37,014 nt of DNA from Vibrio maerlii (lineage in GTDB: Bacteria; Pseudomonadota; Gammaproteobacteria; Enterobacterales; Vibrionaceae), in contig NZ_QRHC01000016.1 of NCBI RefSeq assembly GCF_003415655.1, positions 1-37,014 on the forward strand, given 5' to 3'. Below are positions 24,277-33,085 of the stretch, piece by piece (within the stretch, counting starts at the first letter, position 1; every line of letters begins with the position of its first letter). The translations under genes were made by a program, and so were the position numbers. Below the pieces are notes generated by a model, which saw nothing but the letters and a program-made list of their open reading frames with translations, made no database searches and was not told the origin of the DNA.

Positions 24277-25593
24277 TTAAGCTTGGTATGGGTGAACCTT
24301 AATGATTGTTTCATTACGGTCAGGGCCCGTTGAGATGATGTCAATTGGCACACCAGTTAGCTCTTCTAGGCGCTTGATGTAGTTTAGAGCCGCTTGAGGC
24401 AGTGCATCGATAGTCTTAGCACCGAAAGTCGTCTCAGACCAACCAGGCATTGTTTCGTAGATTGGCGTCGCTTCTTCGAAAGATTCAGCAGCCATTGGAG
24501 AAACTTCTAGGATTGAGCCATCAGCCATCTTGTAACCAGTACAGATCTTAATTTCTTCAAGACCGTCTAGTACGTCTAGCTTAGTTAGACACATACCTGT
24601 TAGTGAGTTGATTTGGATCGCACGACGCATAGCAACAGCATCGAACCAACCTGTACGACGTAGACGACCGGTTGTTGCACCGAACTCATGACCAACATCA
24701 CCAAGGTGCTTACCAACAGGGTCTTGCTTGTCTAGGCCATCGTAAAGCTCAGTCGGGAAAGGACCAGAACCAACACGAGTACAGTAAGCCTTAGTAATAC
24801 CAAGGATGTAACCAATGTGACGAGGACCAAAACCAGAACCTGCAGCAACACCACCAGCAGTCGTGTTAGAAGACGTTACGTATGGGTATGTACCGTGGTC
24901 GATATCTAGTAGCGTACCTTGAGCACCTTCGAACATGATCTTGTCGCCACGCTTACGTGCCGCGTCAAGTTCGTCAGTTACGTCCATAACCATAGACGTT
25001 AGTAGGTCTGCGAAGCCCATGCATTGCTCAAGAACTTCTTCATAGCTTACTGTTTCAGCTTTGTAGAAATGCTCTAGCTGGAAGTTGTGGAATTCCATTA
25101 CTTCTTTTAGTTTCGCGGCAAATGCTTCTTTATCGAAAAGGTCACCAACGCGTAGACCGCGACGAGCAACTTTATCTTCATAAGCAGGACCGATACCACG
25201 ACCTGTTGTACCAATAGCCTTTGCACCGCGCGCGATTTCGCGAGCTTGGTCGATAGCTACGTGGTATGGAAGAATTAGAGGACAAGCTTCAGAAACGAAA
25301 AGACGCTCGCGTACTGGGATACCACGATCTTCTAGAGGCTTCATTTCTTTAAGAAGTGCTTCAGGCGAAAGTACAACGCCGTTACCGATAACACATTTAA
25401 CGTTATCGCGTAGGATGCCTGATGGAATTAAGTGAAGAACGGTTTTTTCACCGTCAATTACAAGTGTGTGACCTGCATTGTGACCGCCTTGGTAGCGAAC
25501 CACATATTTTGCATCTTCAGTTAAAAGGTCAACAATTTTACCTTTACCTTCGTCACCCCATTGGGTGCCTAGAACGACTACGTTATTTCCCAT
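24277..25593 (-). CDS. purA: Adenylosuccinate synthetase
   Basis: Joins IMP and aspartate with GTP in the first committed step to AMP. Family marks: TQWGDEGKGKIVDLL (GTP loop with catalytic Asp), GGHNAGHTLV, GNGVVLSPEALL, GTTGRGIGPAYEDK, FEGAQGTLLDIDHGTYPYVTSSN, TGRLRRTGWFDAVAMR and STGPDRNETI near the C-terminus. At 438 aa it is slightly longer than E. coli PurA (432). The start MGNNVVVLGTQWG matches the family. It lies downstream of hflKC as in E. coli, with the inverted yjeT between. Confidence 0.97.
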   Translation of the reverse strand: MGNNVVVLGTQWGDEGKGKIVDLLTEDAKYVVRYQGGHNAGHTLVIDGEKTVLHLIPSGILRDNVKCVIGNGVVLSPEALLKEMKPLEDRGIPVRERLFVSEACPLILPYHVAIDQAREIARGAKAIGTTGRGIGPAYEDKVARRGLRVGDLFDKEAFAAKLKEVMEFHNFQLEHFYKAETVSYEEVLEQCMGFADLLTSMVMDVTDELDAARKRGDKIMFEGAQGTLLDIDHGTYPYVTSSNTTAGGVAAGSGFGPRHIGYILGITKAYCTRVGSGPFPTELYDGLDKQDPVGKHLGDVGHEFGATTGRLRRTGWFDAVAMRRAIQINSLTGMCLTKLDVLDGLEEIKICTGYKMADGSILEVSPMAAESFEEATPIYETMPGWSETTFGAKTIDALPQAALNYIKRLEELTGVPIDIISTGPDRNETIIKVHPYQA

Positions 25594-25765
25594 CTTTCCA
25601 GTATCTGTTGCTAGTTAAAAATGGATTCTAGCACCGAATCACAATTCTTGCAGTCATTTTTTGTTCACAATAATGGCAACTCAAGCTTTGTTTCGATTGG
25701 CTTCATTTTCTAGCCGTGGTAATAAGCTGATATCTTTGTCATTTTTAAATTCAGTGAGAAATAAA

Positions 25766-25951
25766 ATGTCACACTCTATTTGGATCGCACTAGGGCTAGT
25801 ATTGATTGTCGAGGGACTCGGACCGCTCATTGCTCCCAACGGCTGGCGTAATATGGTGGCTCAACTAAGCGAGCAGCCTGATAACCAATTGCGTCGAATC
25901 GGTGGCTGTCTAGTGGTTGCGGGTGCAGTGATTGTGGGGATGATGATTTAA
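25766..25951 (+). CDS. yjeT: DUF2065 membrane protein, YjeT-like
   Basis: A 61-aa inner-membrane protein with two hydrophobic segments (about 4-20 and 44-60), around a loop containing WRNMVAQLSEQPDNQLRRIGG. The motifs ALGLVLIVEGLGPLIAP and DNQLRRIGGCLVVAGA match DUF2065/YjeT of E. coli, whose role is unknown. I set the start at the ATG at 25766; the open frame from 25661 would add 35 residues outside the family. In E. coli yjeT is co-directional with hflC and purA, whereas here it is on the opposite strand between them. Its stop codon sits directly before a CTAG array. Confidence 0.88.
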   Translation: MSHSIWIALGLVLIVEGLGPLIAPNGWRNMVAQLSEQPDNQLRRIGGCLVVAGAVIVGMMI

Positions 25952-25955
25952 GTGC

Positions 25956-26022
25956 CTAGTGCCTAGTGCCTAGTGCCTAGTGCCTAGTGCCTAGTGCCTA
26001 GTGCCTAGTGCCTAGTGCCTAG
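25956..26022. repeat. CTAG tandem array, 7-nt period
   Basis: Ten CTAG tetramers start at 25956 and then every 7 bases to 26019; the unit is CTAGTGC, with identical copies. The first unit begins five bases after the TAA of yjeT and the array ends about 30 bases before the hflC terminator, so it lies between two convergent genes. Confidence 0.97.
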
Positions 26023-26050
26023 TAGAGCAAGATAGCCACCTTTATTCTAA

Positions 26051-26088
26051 AAACAAAAAGCGCAAATTGAATCAACAATCTGCGCTTT
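26051..26088 (-). terminator. Terminator of the hflX-hflK-hflC transcript
   Basis: On the minus strand AAAGCGCAGATTG, loop TTGATT, CAATTTGCGCTTT (one G-U pair), then TTGTTTTT. It lies about 57 bases past hflC. Confidence 0.85.
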
Positions 26089-26144
26089 CTCTTACCTATA
26101 GGAAGAAGTCCGTTCTATAGCGAAGCGTCCTTCAACCTTTTCGC

Positions 26145-27122
26145 TTACTCAGCTGTCGCGCCTTTTGCGTTGTTCATGTATTGGAAGAAGTCGCTCTTCG
26201 GATCCAATACAAGAATGTCGCTCTTATCGCTGAATGATTTCTCGTATGCTTTCAGAGAACGCAGGAATCCGAAGAATTCTGGGTCTTTGTTGTAAGCATC
26301 AGAGTAAATCTTAGCAGCTTCTGCATCCGCGTCACCTCGAGTTACACGAGCTGTCTTGTCTGCTTCTGCAAGTACTGTTGCTACTTCTAGCTCAGCTTGT
26401 GCACGGATAACTTCGGCTTTCTCACGACCTTGAGAACGGTGACGACGAGCCACAGACTCACGCTCAGCTCTCATACGACGGTAGATAGACTCACTGATCT
26501 CGTCAGGAAGGTTGATTTTCTTCATTCGGAAATCAACAACTTCAACACCAAGGTCAGACATTGCGCTATCACGTGTGCCGTCTAGAACGTTTTCCATGAT
26601 TTTATCACGCTCACCATCGATCTCTAGAGCTTCGATTGCCGCTTCAGTTGCACCCTCTTCAGTATCTAAACTTTCAGGTAGAACGTCCGCGTTGCGAGGA
26701 CCAGATACGATTTGCTTGATTTCACGAGCACCGATCTCAGAACGAAGTACGTCAGTTACTTTACGCTCTAATAGTGCTTCTGCTGTTAGTGCGTTACCGC
26801 CACCTGTAGTTAGGTAGTAACGACCAAAGTCAGCAATACGCCATTTCACGTAAGTATCGATGATAACGTCTTTTTTCTCAGACGTTACGAAACGGTCTGA
26901 ACGACCATCCATTGTTTGGATACGTGCATCAAGGATCTTCACACGGTCAAACAGCGGCATCTTAAAGTGAAGACCTGGTTCATAAGTCTTCGAAATGCCG
27001 TTTTCATCAAGTACACGGCCGAATCGGATTACTAGGCCACGCTCACCCTCTTGGATTACAAACATTGACATCAGCAATAGTGCAATCGTTACGACAATTA
27101 CAGGGATCATTAACTTACGCAT
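26145..27122 (-). CDS. hflC: HflC, FtsH-associated SPFH/stomatin protein
   Basis: A type II inner-membrane protein with one N-terminal transmembrane segment (about 5-22) and a large periplasmic SPFH (prohibitin) domain, from VIQEGERGLVIRFGRVL. It forms the cage with HflK around FtsH and controls its protease activity. Other blocks: EKKDVIIDTYVKWRI, and the coiled C-terminal region with RAQAELEVATVLAEADKTARVTRGDADAEAAKIY. The 325 aa include a stretch ESLDTEEGATEAAIEALEIDGERDK that is longer than in E. coli HflC (334 overall, similar). Two bases separate it from hflK. Confidence 0.96.
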   Translation of the reverse strand: MRKLMIPVIVVTIALLLMSMFVIQEGERGLVIRFGRVLDENGISKTYEPGLHFKMPLFDRVKILDARIQTMDGRSDRFVTSEKKDVIIDTYVKWRIADFGRYYLTTGGGNALTAEALLERKVTDVLRSEIGAREIKQIVSGPRNADVLPESLDTEEGATEAAIEALEIDGERDKIMENVLDGTRDSAMSDLGVEVVDFRMKKINLPDEISESIYRRMRAERESVARRHRSQGREKAEVIRAQAELEVATVLAEADKTARVTRGDADAEAAKIYSDAYNKDPEFFGFLRSLKAYEKSFSDKSDILVLDPKSDFFQYMNNAKGATAE

Positions 27123-27124
27123 TC

Positions 27125-28324
27125 TTAATATCTCCCTTGACGTGAACTAGTTGAACGAGACTGTGAATCTGAAGTTGAATCGCTAGGTTGAGTTTCTAAC
27201 TCAATCTGATCGTAAGTTGAAGATGATCTCGTGTTACGTTTAGTTTGAGTTTGACCTTCGCCTGCCAACTTATCGATAGGTAGGTACAACAGATTACCGC
27301 TCGACTCTGAATCAATCAGAACCTTAGATGTACTGCTGTATACTTGTTCCATCGTGTCTAAGTACAGACGGTTACGAGTAACTTCTGGAGCCGCTTGGTA
27401 TTCAGGAAGCAGTTTTTCAAACTGAGCAACTTGACCCAATGCTTCGTTAGTTACACGCTCAGAGTAACCCAATGCTTCTTTCTTCAGACGCTCTGCACGA
27501 CCTGTTGCTTTAGGTAGGATGTCATTTCGGTACGCTTCTGCTTCACGCTCGAAACGTTCCTCATCCTCTCGCGCTGCGATTGCATCATCGAATGCGTCTT
27601 TAACTTGCTCTGGCGGACGAGCCGACTGGAAGTTGACATCGACAATCACAACACCCATATCGTAGCTATCGACGATTTGGTTTAGTGTTTCTTGCGTACT
27701 TTGACGAATTTGCTGACGACCACTTGTTAGGATGCTATCCATTAATGAGTCGCCCACAACCGCACGTAGCGCAGAGTCGGTTGCTTGACGTAAGCTGTCG
27801 TCTGCATTTGTAACGCGGAATAGGTATTTGTATGGGTCCGCAACACGGTACTGAACGTCCATCGCAACAGTTACTACGTTCTCATCTTTAGTCAGCATTA
27901 GACCCGATGAACGTAGAGAACGGATTGCTTGTACGTTTACTGGAGCCACTTCATCGATGAAGCGAGGACGCCAGTTAAGACCTGGATCAACGATACGGTC
28001 GAACTTACCAAGGCGTAGTACTACACCACGCTCGGCTTCGCCAACAGTATAGATACCTGACAAACCCCAAACAAAAATAGCAATAACGGCAATCAAGCCA
28101 AAGCCAATCGCACCACCATTGCCAATCGATGGTCCATTACTACCACCACCTTTCTTACCAAATTTACCACCAAGCTTCTGACTCAGTTTACTAAAAACTT
28201 CGTCCAAGTCCGGTGGGCCTTGATCTCGGCCACCCGAGTTACGGCTTCCGCGATCATTATTACCCCAAGGGTCATTATCGCGGCCGTTGTTGCCGTTGTT
28301 ATTACCAGGCTCATTCCACGCCAT
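27125..28324 (-). CDS. hflK: HflK, FtsH-associated SPFH/stomatin protein
   Basis: Partner of HflC. The N-terminal cytoplasmic part is rich in Gly, Asn and Asp (MAWNEPGNNNGNNGRD..., GGKFGKKGGGSNG), followed by one transmembrane segment (about 72-92, GAIGFGLIAVIAIFVWGLSG), then the SPFH domain with YTVGEAERGVVLRLGKFD and VQYRVADPYKYLF, a helical domain, and a C-terminal tail rich in Ser, Thr and Gln. The 399 aa compare with 419 in E. coli. It follows hflX after 45 bases, as in E. coli. Confidence 0.96.
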   Translation of the reverse strand: MAWNEPGNNNGNNGRDNDPWGNNDRGSRNSGGRDQGPPDLDEVFSKLSQKLGGKFGKKGGGSNGPSIGNGGAIGFGLIAVIAIFVWGLSGIYTVGEAERGVVLRLGKFDRIVDPGLNWRPRFIDEVAPVNVQAIRSLRSSGLMLTKDENVVTVAMDVQYRVADPYKYLFRVTNADDSLRQATDSALRAVVGDSLMDSILTSGRQQIRQSTQETLNQIVDSYDMGVVIVDVNFQSARPPEQVKDAFDDAIAAREDEERFEREAEAYRNDILPKATGRAERLKKEALGYSERVTNEALGQVAQFEKLLPEYQAAPEVTRNRLYLDTMEQVYSSTSKVLIDSESSGNLLYLPIDKLAGEGQTQTKRNTRSSSTYDQIELETQPSDSTSDSQSRSTSSRQGRY

Positions 28325-28369
28325 TAGAAAGCTCCATCATTTGATATGACGTTATACTGTAGCAGTCCT

Positions 28370-29659
28370 TTAAGTAACTATAAAGTCACGTAAAACTGCT
28401 TCTTCTCTTTTTTCAAGTCTAGACCAATCTACCTGTTGCATTCGAATATCGATCAACAGGTTTCCTTCTTCATCATATTCTTCTTGTTGAATACATTTCA
28501 TGTTGAAGAAAGTACTACGAAGGCGGCCTTGAAATTGTGGAGGGATACGAAGTTGATACTGAACCATTTGGCTCGCTAAACGTTCAGTTAGCGCTTCAAA
28601 CAGCAACTCAATACCGATACCTTCCATCGCCGATACCCACACTGCACGTGGGATACCTTCCTCATCTCTTTCAATACGAGGTTTTTGGCCTTCTAGATTA
28701 TCGATCTTGTTCATCACGACTAGAGATGGGATCTCGATTGCATCGATCTCTTCTAGCACGTCATGGACAGCTTGAATATTCTCACGAAAACGCTCATCAC
28801 TGGCATCGACAACATGTAACAAAATGTCAGCTTCTTGCGTCTCTTGTAATGTTGCTTTAAATGCGGCGACGAGGTCGTGAGGAAGATGACGGATAAAACC
28901 TACTGTATCAGCCAAGATCGCAGGTCCTACATCGGCAAGATCAATCTTACGCAGTGTTGGATCCAAGGTTGCAAATAGCTGATCAGCGGCATATACGCCC
29001 GCTTCAGTAATTCTGTTAAATAGTGTTGATTTACCTGCGTTGGTATACCCCACTAAAGATACCGTTGGTATTTCTGCTCGGTTTCGTGCTCGACGACCTT
29101 GTTCACGTTGCTTGGCTACCTTATCAAGGCGGCGCAAGATCGCTTTAATGCGATCACGCAATAAACGTCTATCCGTTTCTAACTGCGTTTCACCTGGACC
29201 ACGTAGACCGATACCACCTTTTTGTCGCTCAAGGTGCGTCCAACCACGAATAAGTCGCGTCGAGATATGGCGTAGCTGAGCTAGCTCTACCTGTAGCTTA
29301 CCTTCGTGAGTACGTGCGCGTTGAGCAAAGATATCCAGAATCAGCCCTGTTCGGTCGAGTACACGACACTTACAAAGTTGCTCTAGGTTTCGTTCTTGGG
29401 CAGGCGAAAGGGCGTGATTAAAAATCACGATTTCAGCACCAGTCAGCTGCACGGCTTGTGCAATTTCCTGAGCCTTACCCTCTCCAACGTAGTATTTAGG
29501 GTGTGGGGACTGACGACTACCCGTTACAACTTGTAAGGTAGAAACGCCAGCCGAAGAGACCAACATCTCAAACTCGTTGAGATCTTCCCACTCCCCTTCT
29601 TGCGTGAAGTTGATATGAACAAGTACGGCTCGCTCACCGGATTCATAACGGTCAAACAA
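28370..29659 (-). CDS. hflX: Ribosome-splitting GTPase HflX
   Basis: An Obg-family GTPase that splits stalled 70S ribosomes, notably after heat stress. The 429 aa include the N-terminal HflX domain (YYVGEGKAQEIA; SPAQERNLEQLCKCRVLDRTGLILDIFAQRARTHEGKLQVELAQL) and a G domain with G1 GYTNAGKSTLFN, G3 DTVGFIRHLP and NKID. The GIGLRGPGETQLETDRR linker is characteristic. It follows hfq after 45 bases, in the conserved hfq-hflX-hflK-hflC order. Confidence 0.97.
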   Translation of the reverse strand: MFDRYESGERAVLVHINFTQEGEWEDLNEFEMLVSSAGVSTLQVVTGSRQSPHPKYYVGEGKAQEIAQAVQLTGAEIVIFNHALSPAQERNLEQLCKCRVLDRTGLILDIFAQRARTHEGKLQVELAQLRHISTRLIRGWTHLERQKGGIGLRGPGETQLETDRRLLRDRIKAILRRLDKVAKQREQGRRARNRAEIPTVSLVGYTNAGKSTLFNRITEAGVYAADQLFATLDPTLRKIDLADVGPAILADTVGFIRHLPHDLVAAFKATLQETQEADILLHVVDASDERFRENIQAVHDVLEEIDAIEIPSLVVMNKIDNLEGQKPRIERDEEGIPRAVWVSAMEGIGIELLFEALTERLASQMVQYQLRIPPQFQGRLRSTFFNMKCIQQEEYDEEGNLLIDIRMQQVDWSRLEKREEAVLRDFIVT

Positions 29660-29704
29660 GCAATCAACTCCTTCTTAGAAAACTAAGATGATTGTTCAAA
29701 AAGA

Positions 29705-29965
29705 TTAATCTTCCGACTTTTCTTGTGAACGCTCTGCTGGGCGCTCACCACTGTGATGGCTCACTGCTCGAGCCGGAACAACAGTAGAAATCGCATGCTT
29801 GTACACCATTTGATTTACTGTATTCTTCAGCAAGATAACGAACTGATCAAAAGATTCGATCTGACCCTGTAGCTTAATTCCATTTACTAGGTAGATAGAC
29901 ACTGGGATACGCTCACGGCGTAGCGCGTTTAGAAATGGGTCTTGTAGAGATTGCCCCTTAGCCAT
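29705..29965 (-). CDS. hfq: RNA chaperone Hfq
   Basis: The hexameric Sm-like chaperone that pairs small RNAs with mRNAs. Sm1 and Sm2 are complete: PVSIYLVNGIKLQGQIESFDQF and YKHAISTVVP, with the conserved GQSLQDPFLNALRRERIPV start. The C-terminal tail is short (86 aa total against 102 in E. coli) and acidic, a common Vibrio form. AAGGAAATAAA before the ATG gives a good ribosome-binding site. Confidence 0.98.
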   Translation of the reverse strand: MAKGQSLQDPFLNALRRERIPVSIYLVNGIKLQGQIESFDQFVILLKNTVNQMVYKHAISTVVPARAVSHHSGERPAERSQEKSED

Positions 29966-30113
29966 TTTATTTTCCTTTTTAAAATTGTATTTGTTGTTAT
30001 TTAGCTAGTGGTGCTGCGATGTTGCTGCTTTTGCATCTGAGCTAAACGATAAAACTTCCCCAAATCGACCTTGAACGAAGATCTCTTCAGGTCATTTACG
30101 CAAAAACGATCAC

Positions 30114-30119
30114 ATTATA
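30114..30119 (-). promoter_or_regulatory. Possible hfq promoter -10
   Basis: The minus strand has a perfect TATAAT here, inside the gap after miaA, about 150 bases before the hfq ATG. The -35 is poor and would lie in the miaA end; E. coli hfq promoters also lie within miaA. Confidence 0.35.
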
Positions 30120-30126
30120 CACAGGA

Positions 30127-31062
30127 TCATTGAGTAGATACTATTGCATCTGACATCAAATCAACGGCTTGTTCAATGTTCTCGCTATCTAACCAAGTTA
30201 AATCATCCCAGCTGCGTAACCAGGTAATTTGTCGCTTGGCCAATTGACGGGTTGCACAGACACCTTTAAAAATAGCATCATCCAAGGTGCAATTCCCATC
30301 CAAATAATCCCACATCTGACGATAACCCACGCATCGGATAGACGGCAGATCAGGGTGAAGATCTTCACGAGCATAGAGTTCTCGCATCTCTTCTTCGAAC
30401 CCGGCTTCCATCATTTTATCGAAACGTAATTCAATACGACGATGTAGTTCAGCCCTTTCCTTGGGAGCTATAGCAAACTGTTTTACTCGAAACGGTAGAG
30501 GTTCACCCTGTGTTTGAGTCAGCTCTGTTAGAGTTTTACCTGAAATTCGGTAAACTTCCAATGCTCTCGACAATCTTTGCGGATCATTCTGGTGAATTCT
30601 TTCTGCAGAAACTGTATCAATCGCACGTAATTGTTCATGAAGCGCCGCCCAACCTAACTGTTGAGATTCTTTTTCAATCTGAGCACGGATCTCTGGATCG
30701 GCTTTTGGCAGAGGTGATAAACCCTCAAGCAGTGCCTTGTAGTAAAGCATTGTCCCACCCACCAGTAATGGGATCTTACCCTGAGCAACAATCTCATCCA
30801 TCGCCTCTAGAGCATCACGACGAAAGTCTGCTGCTGAATAGCTTTCACTTGGATCCAAAATATCAATTAAGCGATGCGGTGCTTGTTCTAATTCCGTTTC
30901 ATCAGGTTTAGCGGTACCAATATCCATCCCTTTATAAATCAATGCAGAATCGACACTGATAATTTCGACTGGATACTTTTGGCGTAAGCGAATGGCAAGA
31001 TCCGTTTTGCCTGATGCGGTAGGCCCCATTAAAAATAGCGCTAACGGTAATTGTTTTGTCAT
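30127..31062 (-). CDS. miaA: tRNA dimethylallyltransferase MiaA
   Basis: Adds the isopentenyl group to A37 of tRNAs that read UNN codons. P-loop GPTASGKTDLAIRL at residues 13-26, SVDSALIYKGMDIGTAKP, LVGGTMLYYKALLEGL, and the tRNA-binding RCVGYRQMWDYLDG and TRQLAKRQITWLR blocks are all in the expected order. At 311 aa it is close to the E. coli length (316). It follows mutL after five bases, indicating translational coupling. Confidence 0.97.
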   Translation of the reverse strand: MTKQLPLALFLMGPTASGKTDLAIRLRQKYPVEIISVDSALIYKGMDIGTAKPDETELEQAPHRLIDILDPSESYSAADFRRDALEAMDEIVAQGKIPLLVGGTMLYYKALLEGLSPLPKADPEIRAQIEKESQQLGWAALHEQLRAIDTVSAERIHQNDPQRLSRALEVYRISGKTLTELTQTQGEPLPFRVKQFAIAPKERAELHRRIELRFDKMMEAGFEEEMRELYAREDLHPDLPSIRCVGYRQMWDYLDGNCTLDDAIFKGVCATRQLAKRQITWLRSWDDLTWLDSENIEQAVDLMSDAIVSTQ

Positions 31063-31067
31063 GAAAT

Positions 31068-33068
31068 CTATTTATCTATTAAAGAAGAGATTGTTGCAGC
31101 GAAATCGACCGACTGAACAAAGCTCGCCTCATTTAAAGGTAGTTGACCGTGGTAAAGCTGCTCAAGTTCCGCAATAAGTTGAATTGCTTCAGATAAAGTG
31201 TAGTCGCTTTTTATTAACGTCACATGATCTGCAAGCCAATGAGCGAGCTGAGAAGGCTCTACGGTTTGTTTATAAAGCGCGTAAGATAACAGATCTGGAA
31301 TTAAGTTTTGTAAGTTTTGCTGCCTTAAAGGTTGAGGCACTCCCATCACCATTATAGTGGTGTGGTTACGAGCTTTAATCTGAATACCAAATGGACTAAA
31401 TAAAGCATTCAGTTTCTCTAGCGCTTCAATCACAGCTTTGTCTACTTTGAGTGAAAGCGGCACCAGCAATGGCTGACTTTTCAGCCCTTCTTGATTCGGC
31501 AACAATTGTTGATAACTGCGATGCCACTCAGCACGAACCAGAGAGACTAACGCGGCCCCATTTTTATTACCGACCAGTAAATACTGATTGTCGACCACGC
31601 AGATGGCCTTACCTAACTCTGTGACAGGCTCGTTCTGCTTAGTTGGGGCACTTTTTGTTACCAGCGGCGCAGCTTCGCTTGCTTGAGCATCCGGCTCAGG
31701 CAATGTCTGCATTAGTTCAGAGTAAGCTTTGGCCTCTTTATAACTTGGTGCCTTATCCTGTACCTGCCCTACAGGTCTAGGCTTGCCCTTATTGCTTTCA
31801 ACCCAATCATTACGAGTTGTAGATGGTGATGATACTTCCGTAGAACTCTGCCCATCAGAATAGCTGCGAGATTGATAATCGGATTGACCCGGGTAACTCG
31901 GTACGCTCTCCGCAGCTTGATATGATTGAGGAGAAACTGACAGTTGCTTATCTTCTGTATCCGCAGCTAGCTGCTCAACCGGCTCACGATAGTCATCAAA
32001 AGGCACATTATCCGATTGTGTTTCTGGTTGATGATATGCGGACTCTGTTTTCTGTGGTGCATCAATATGACGACTTTGCGCTAGTGCATCCGCTAAAGCT
32101 TGATAGATGAAATCATGGACCAAACGAGCCTGATGAAAACGAACCTCATGTTTAGCTGGATGAACATTCACATCAACATTGTGTGGGTCCAACTCAATAA
32201 ACAAGATGTAAGCGGCATATTGGTCAGGTCGTAAGCTGGTCTCATAGCTCTGACGGATAGCATGATTGATCAGCTTGTCACGCATCATTCGACCATTCAC
32301 ATAGCAAAATTGAAGGTCGTTTTGCGCTCGGGCCCCATCAGGCGTGGTAATCCAACCGTGTAATTTTAGCCCTTGATGCTCAAGCTCTATTTTAAGCATG
32401 TTACGCACGAATGCAGTACCACACACGGCAGCAATACGTTTTTCAGCCTGAGCTTCAGTTTTTGCAGCACGATACTGTCGGACCATTTTTCCGTTGTGAC
32501 GTAGGTTAATCGTCACATCAAATCGGCTCAGAGCAATGCGCTTAATCAGCTCATCAATATGAGTAAATTCAGTTTTCTCGGTTCTTAAGAACTTACGACG
32601 CGCTGGCGTGTTAAAAAACAAATCCAGCACCTCAACACTAGTACCAATAGGATGAGCTGTCGGCTGGAGTTTTACCTCCATATCTCGCCCTTCGCTATAG
32701 GCAGACCAAGCTTGTTCTTGCGTAGCAGGGCGGGAGGTCATAGTTAAGCGTGAAACCGAGCTGATACTCGCTAATGCTTCACCTCGGAAGCCCAGGCTAA
32801 CAATAGCCTCGAGATCATCCAGAGTATGAATCTTCGATGTAGCATGACGGCTAAGTGCTAAGGATAATTCATCCTTATCGACACCTTTACCGTTATCTCG
32901 GATACGAATAAGCTTACTTCCGCCCTTTTCGATATCAATATCGATCCGAGTTGCACCCGCGTCGAGGCTATTTTCTACCAACTCTTTTACGACCGAAGCC
33001 GGACGCTCAACTACCTCGCCCGCGGCGATTTGGTTGGCAAGTCGAGCCGGAAGAATTTTTATGCTCAT
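31068..33068 (-). CDS. mutL: DNA mismatch repair protein MutL
   Basis: The mismatch-repair coordinator linking MutS to MutH and UvrD. The N-terminal GHKL ATPase has LANQIAAGEVVERPASVVKELVENSLDAGAT, IRIRDNGKGV and GFRGEALASI, followed by the FFNTPARRKFLR transducer start and VNVHPAKHEVRF. A long, low-complexity, Ser/Gln/Pro-rich linker (about 345-465) joins the C-terminal dimerisation domain. The endonuclease motif DQHAxxERxxYE of MutL in mutH-less bacteria is not seen, which fits a MutH/Dam system. I use the ATG at 33068 with AAGG eight bases upstream rather than the TTG at 33071. Confidence 0.96.
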   Translation of the reverse strand: MSIKILPARLANQIAAGEVVERPASVVKELVENSLDAGATRIDIDIEKGGSKLIRIRDNGKGVDKDELSLALSRHATSKIHTLDDLEAIVSLGFRGEALASISSVSRLTMTSRPATQEQAWSAYSEGRDMEVKLQPTAHPIGTSVEVLDLFFNTPARRKFLRTEKTEFTHIDELIKRIALSRFDVTINLRHNGKMVRQYRAAKTEAQAEKRIAAVCGTAFVRNMLKIELEHQGLKLHGWITTPDGARAQNDLQFCYVNGRMMRDKLINHAIRQSYETSLRPDQYAAYILFIELDPHNVDVNVHPAKHEVRFHQARLVHDFIYQALADALAQSRHIDAPQKTESAYHQPETQSDNVPFDDYREPVEQLAADTEDKQLSVSPQSYQAAESVPSYPGQSDYQSRSYSDGQSSTEVSSPSTTRNDWVESNKGKPRPVGQVQDKAPSYKEAKAYSELMQTLPEPDAQASEAAPLVTKSAPTKQNEPVTELGKAICVVDNQYLLVGNKNGAALVSLVRAEWHRSYQQLLPNQEGLKSQPLLVPLSLKVDKAVIEALEKLNALFSPFGIQIKARNHTTIMVMGVPQPLRQQNLQNLIPDLLSYALYKQTVEPSQLAHWLADHVTLIKSDYTLSEAIQLIAELEQLYHGQLPLNEASFVQSVDFAATISSLIDK

Positions 33069-33085
33069 CAAAGAAACCTTATCCG

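Noticed and set aside
25661..25765. N-terminal extension of yjeT
   Set aside because: The extra 35 residues are outside the DUF2065 family and the ATG at 25766 matches the family start.
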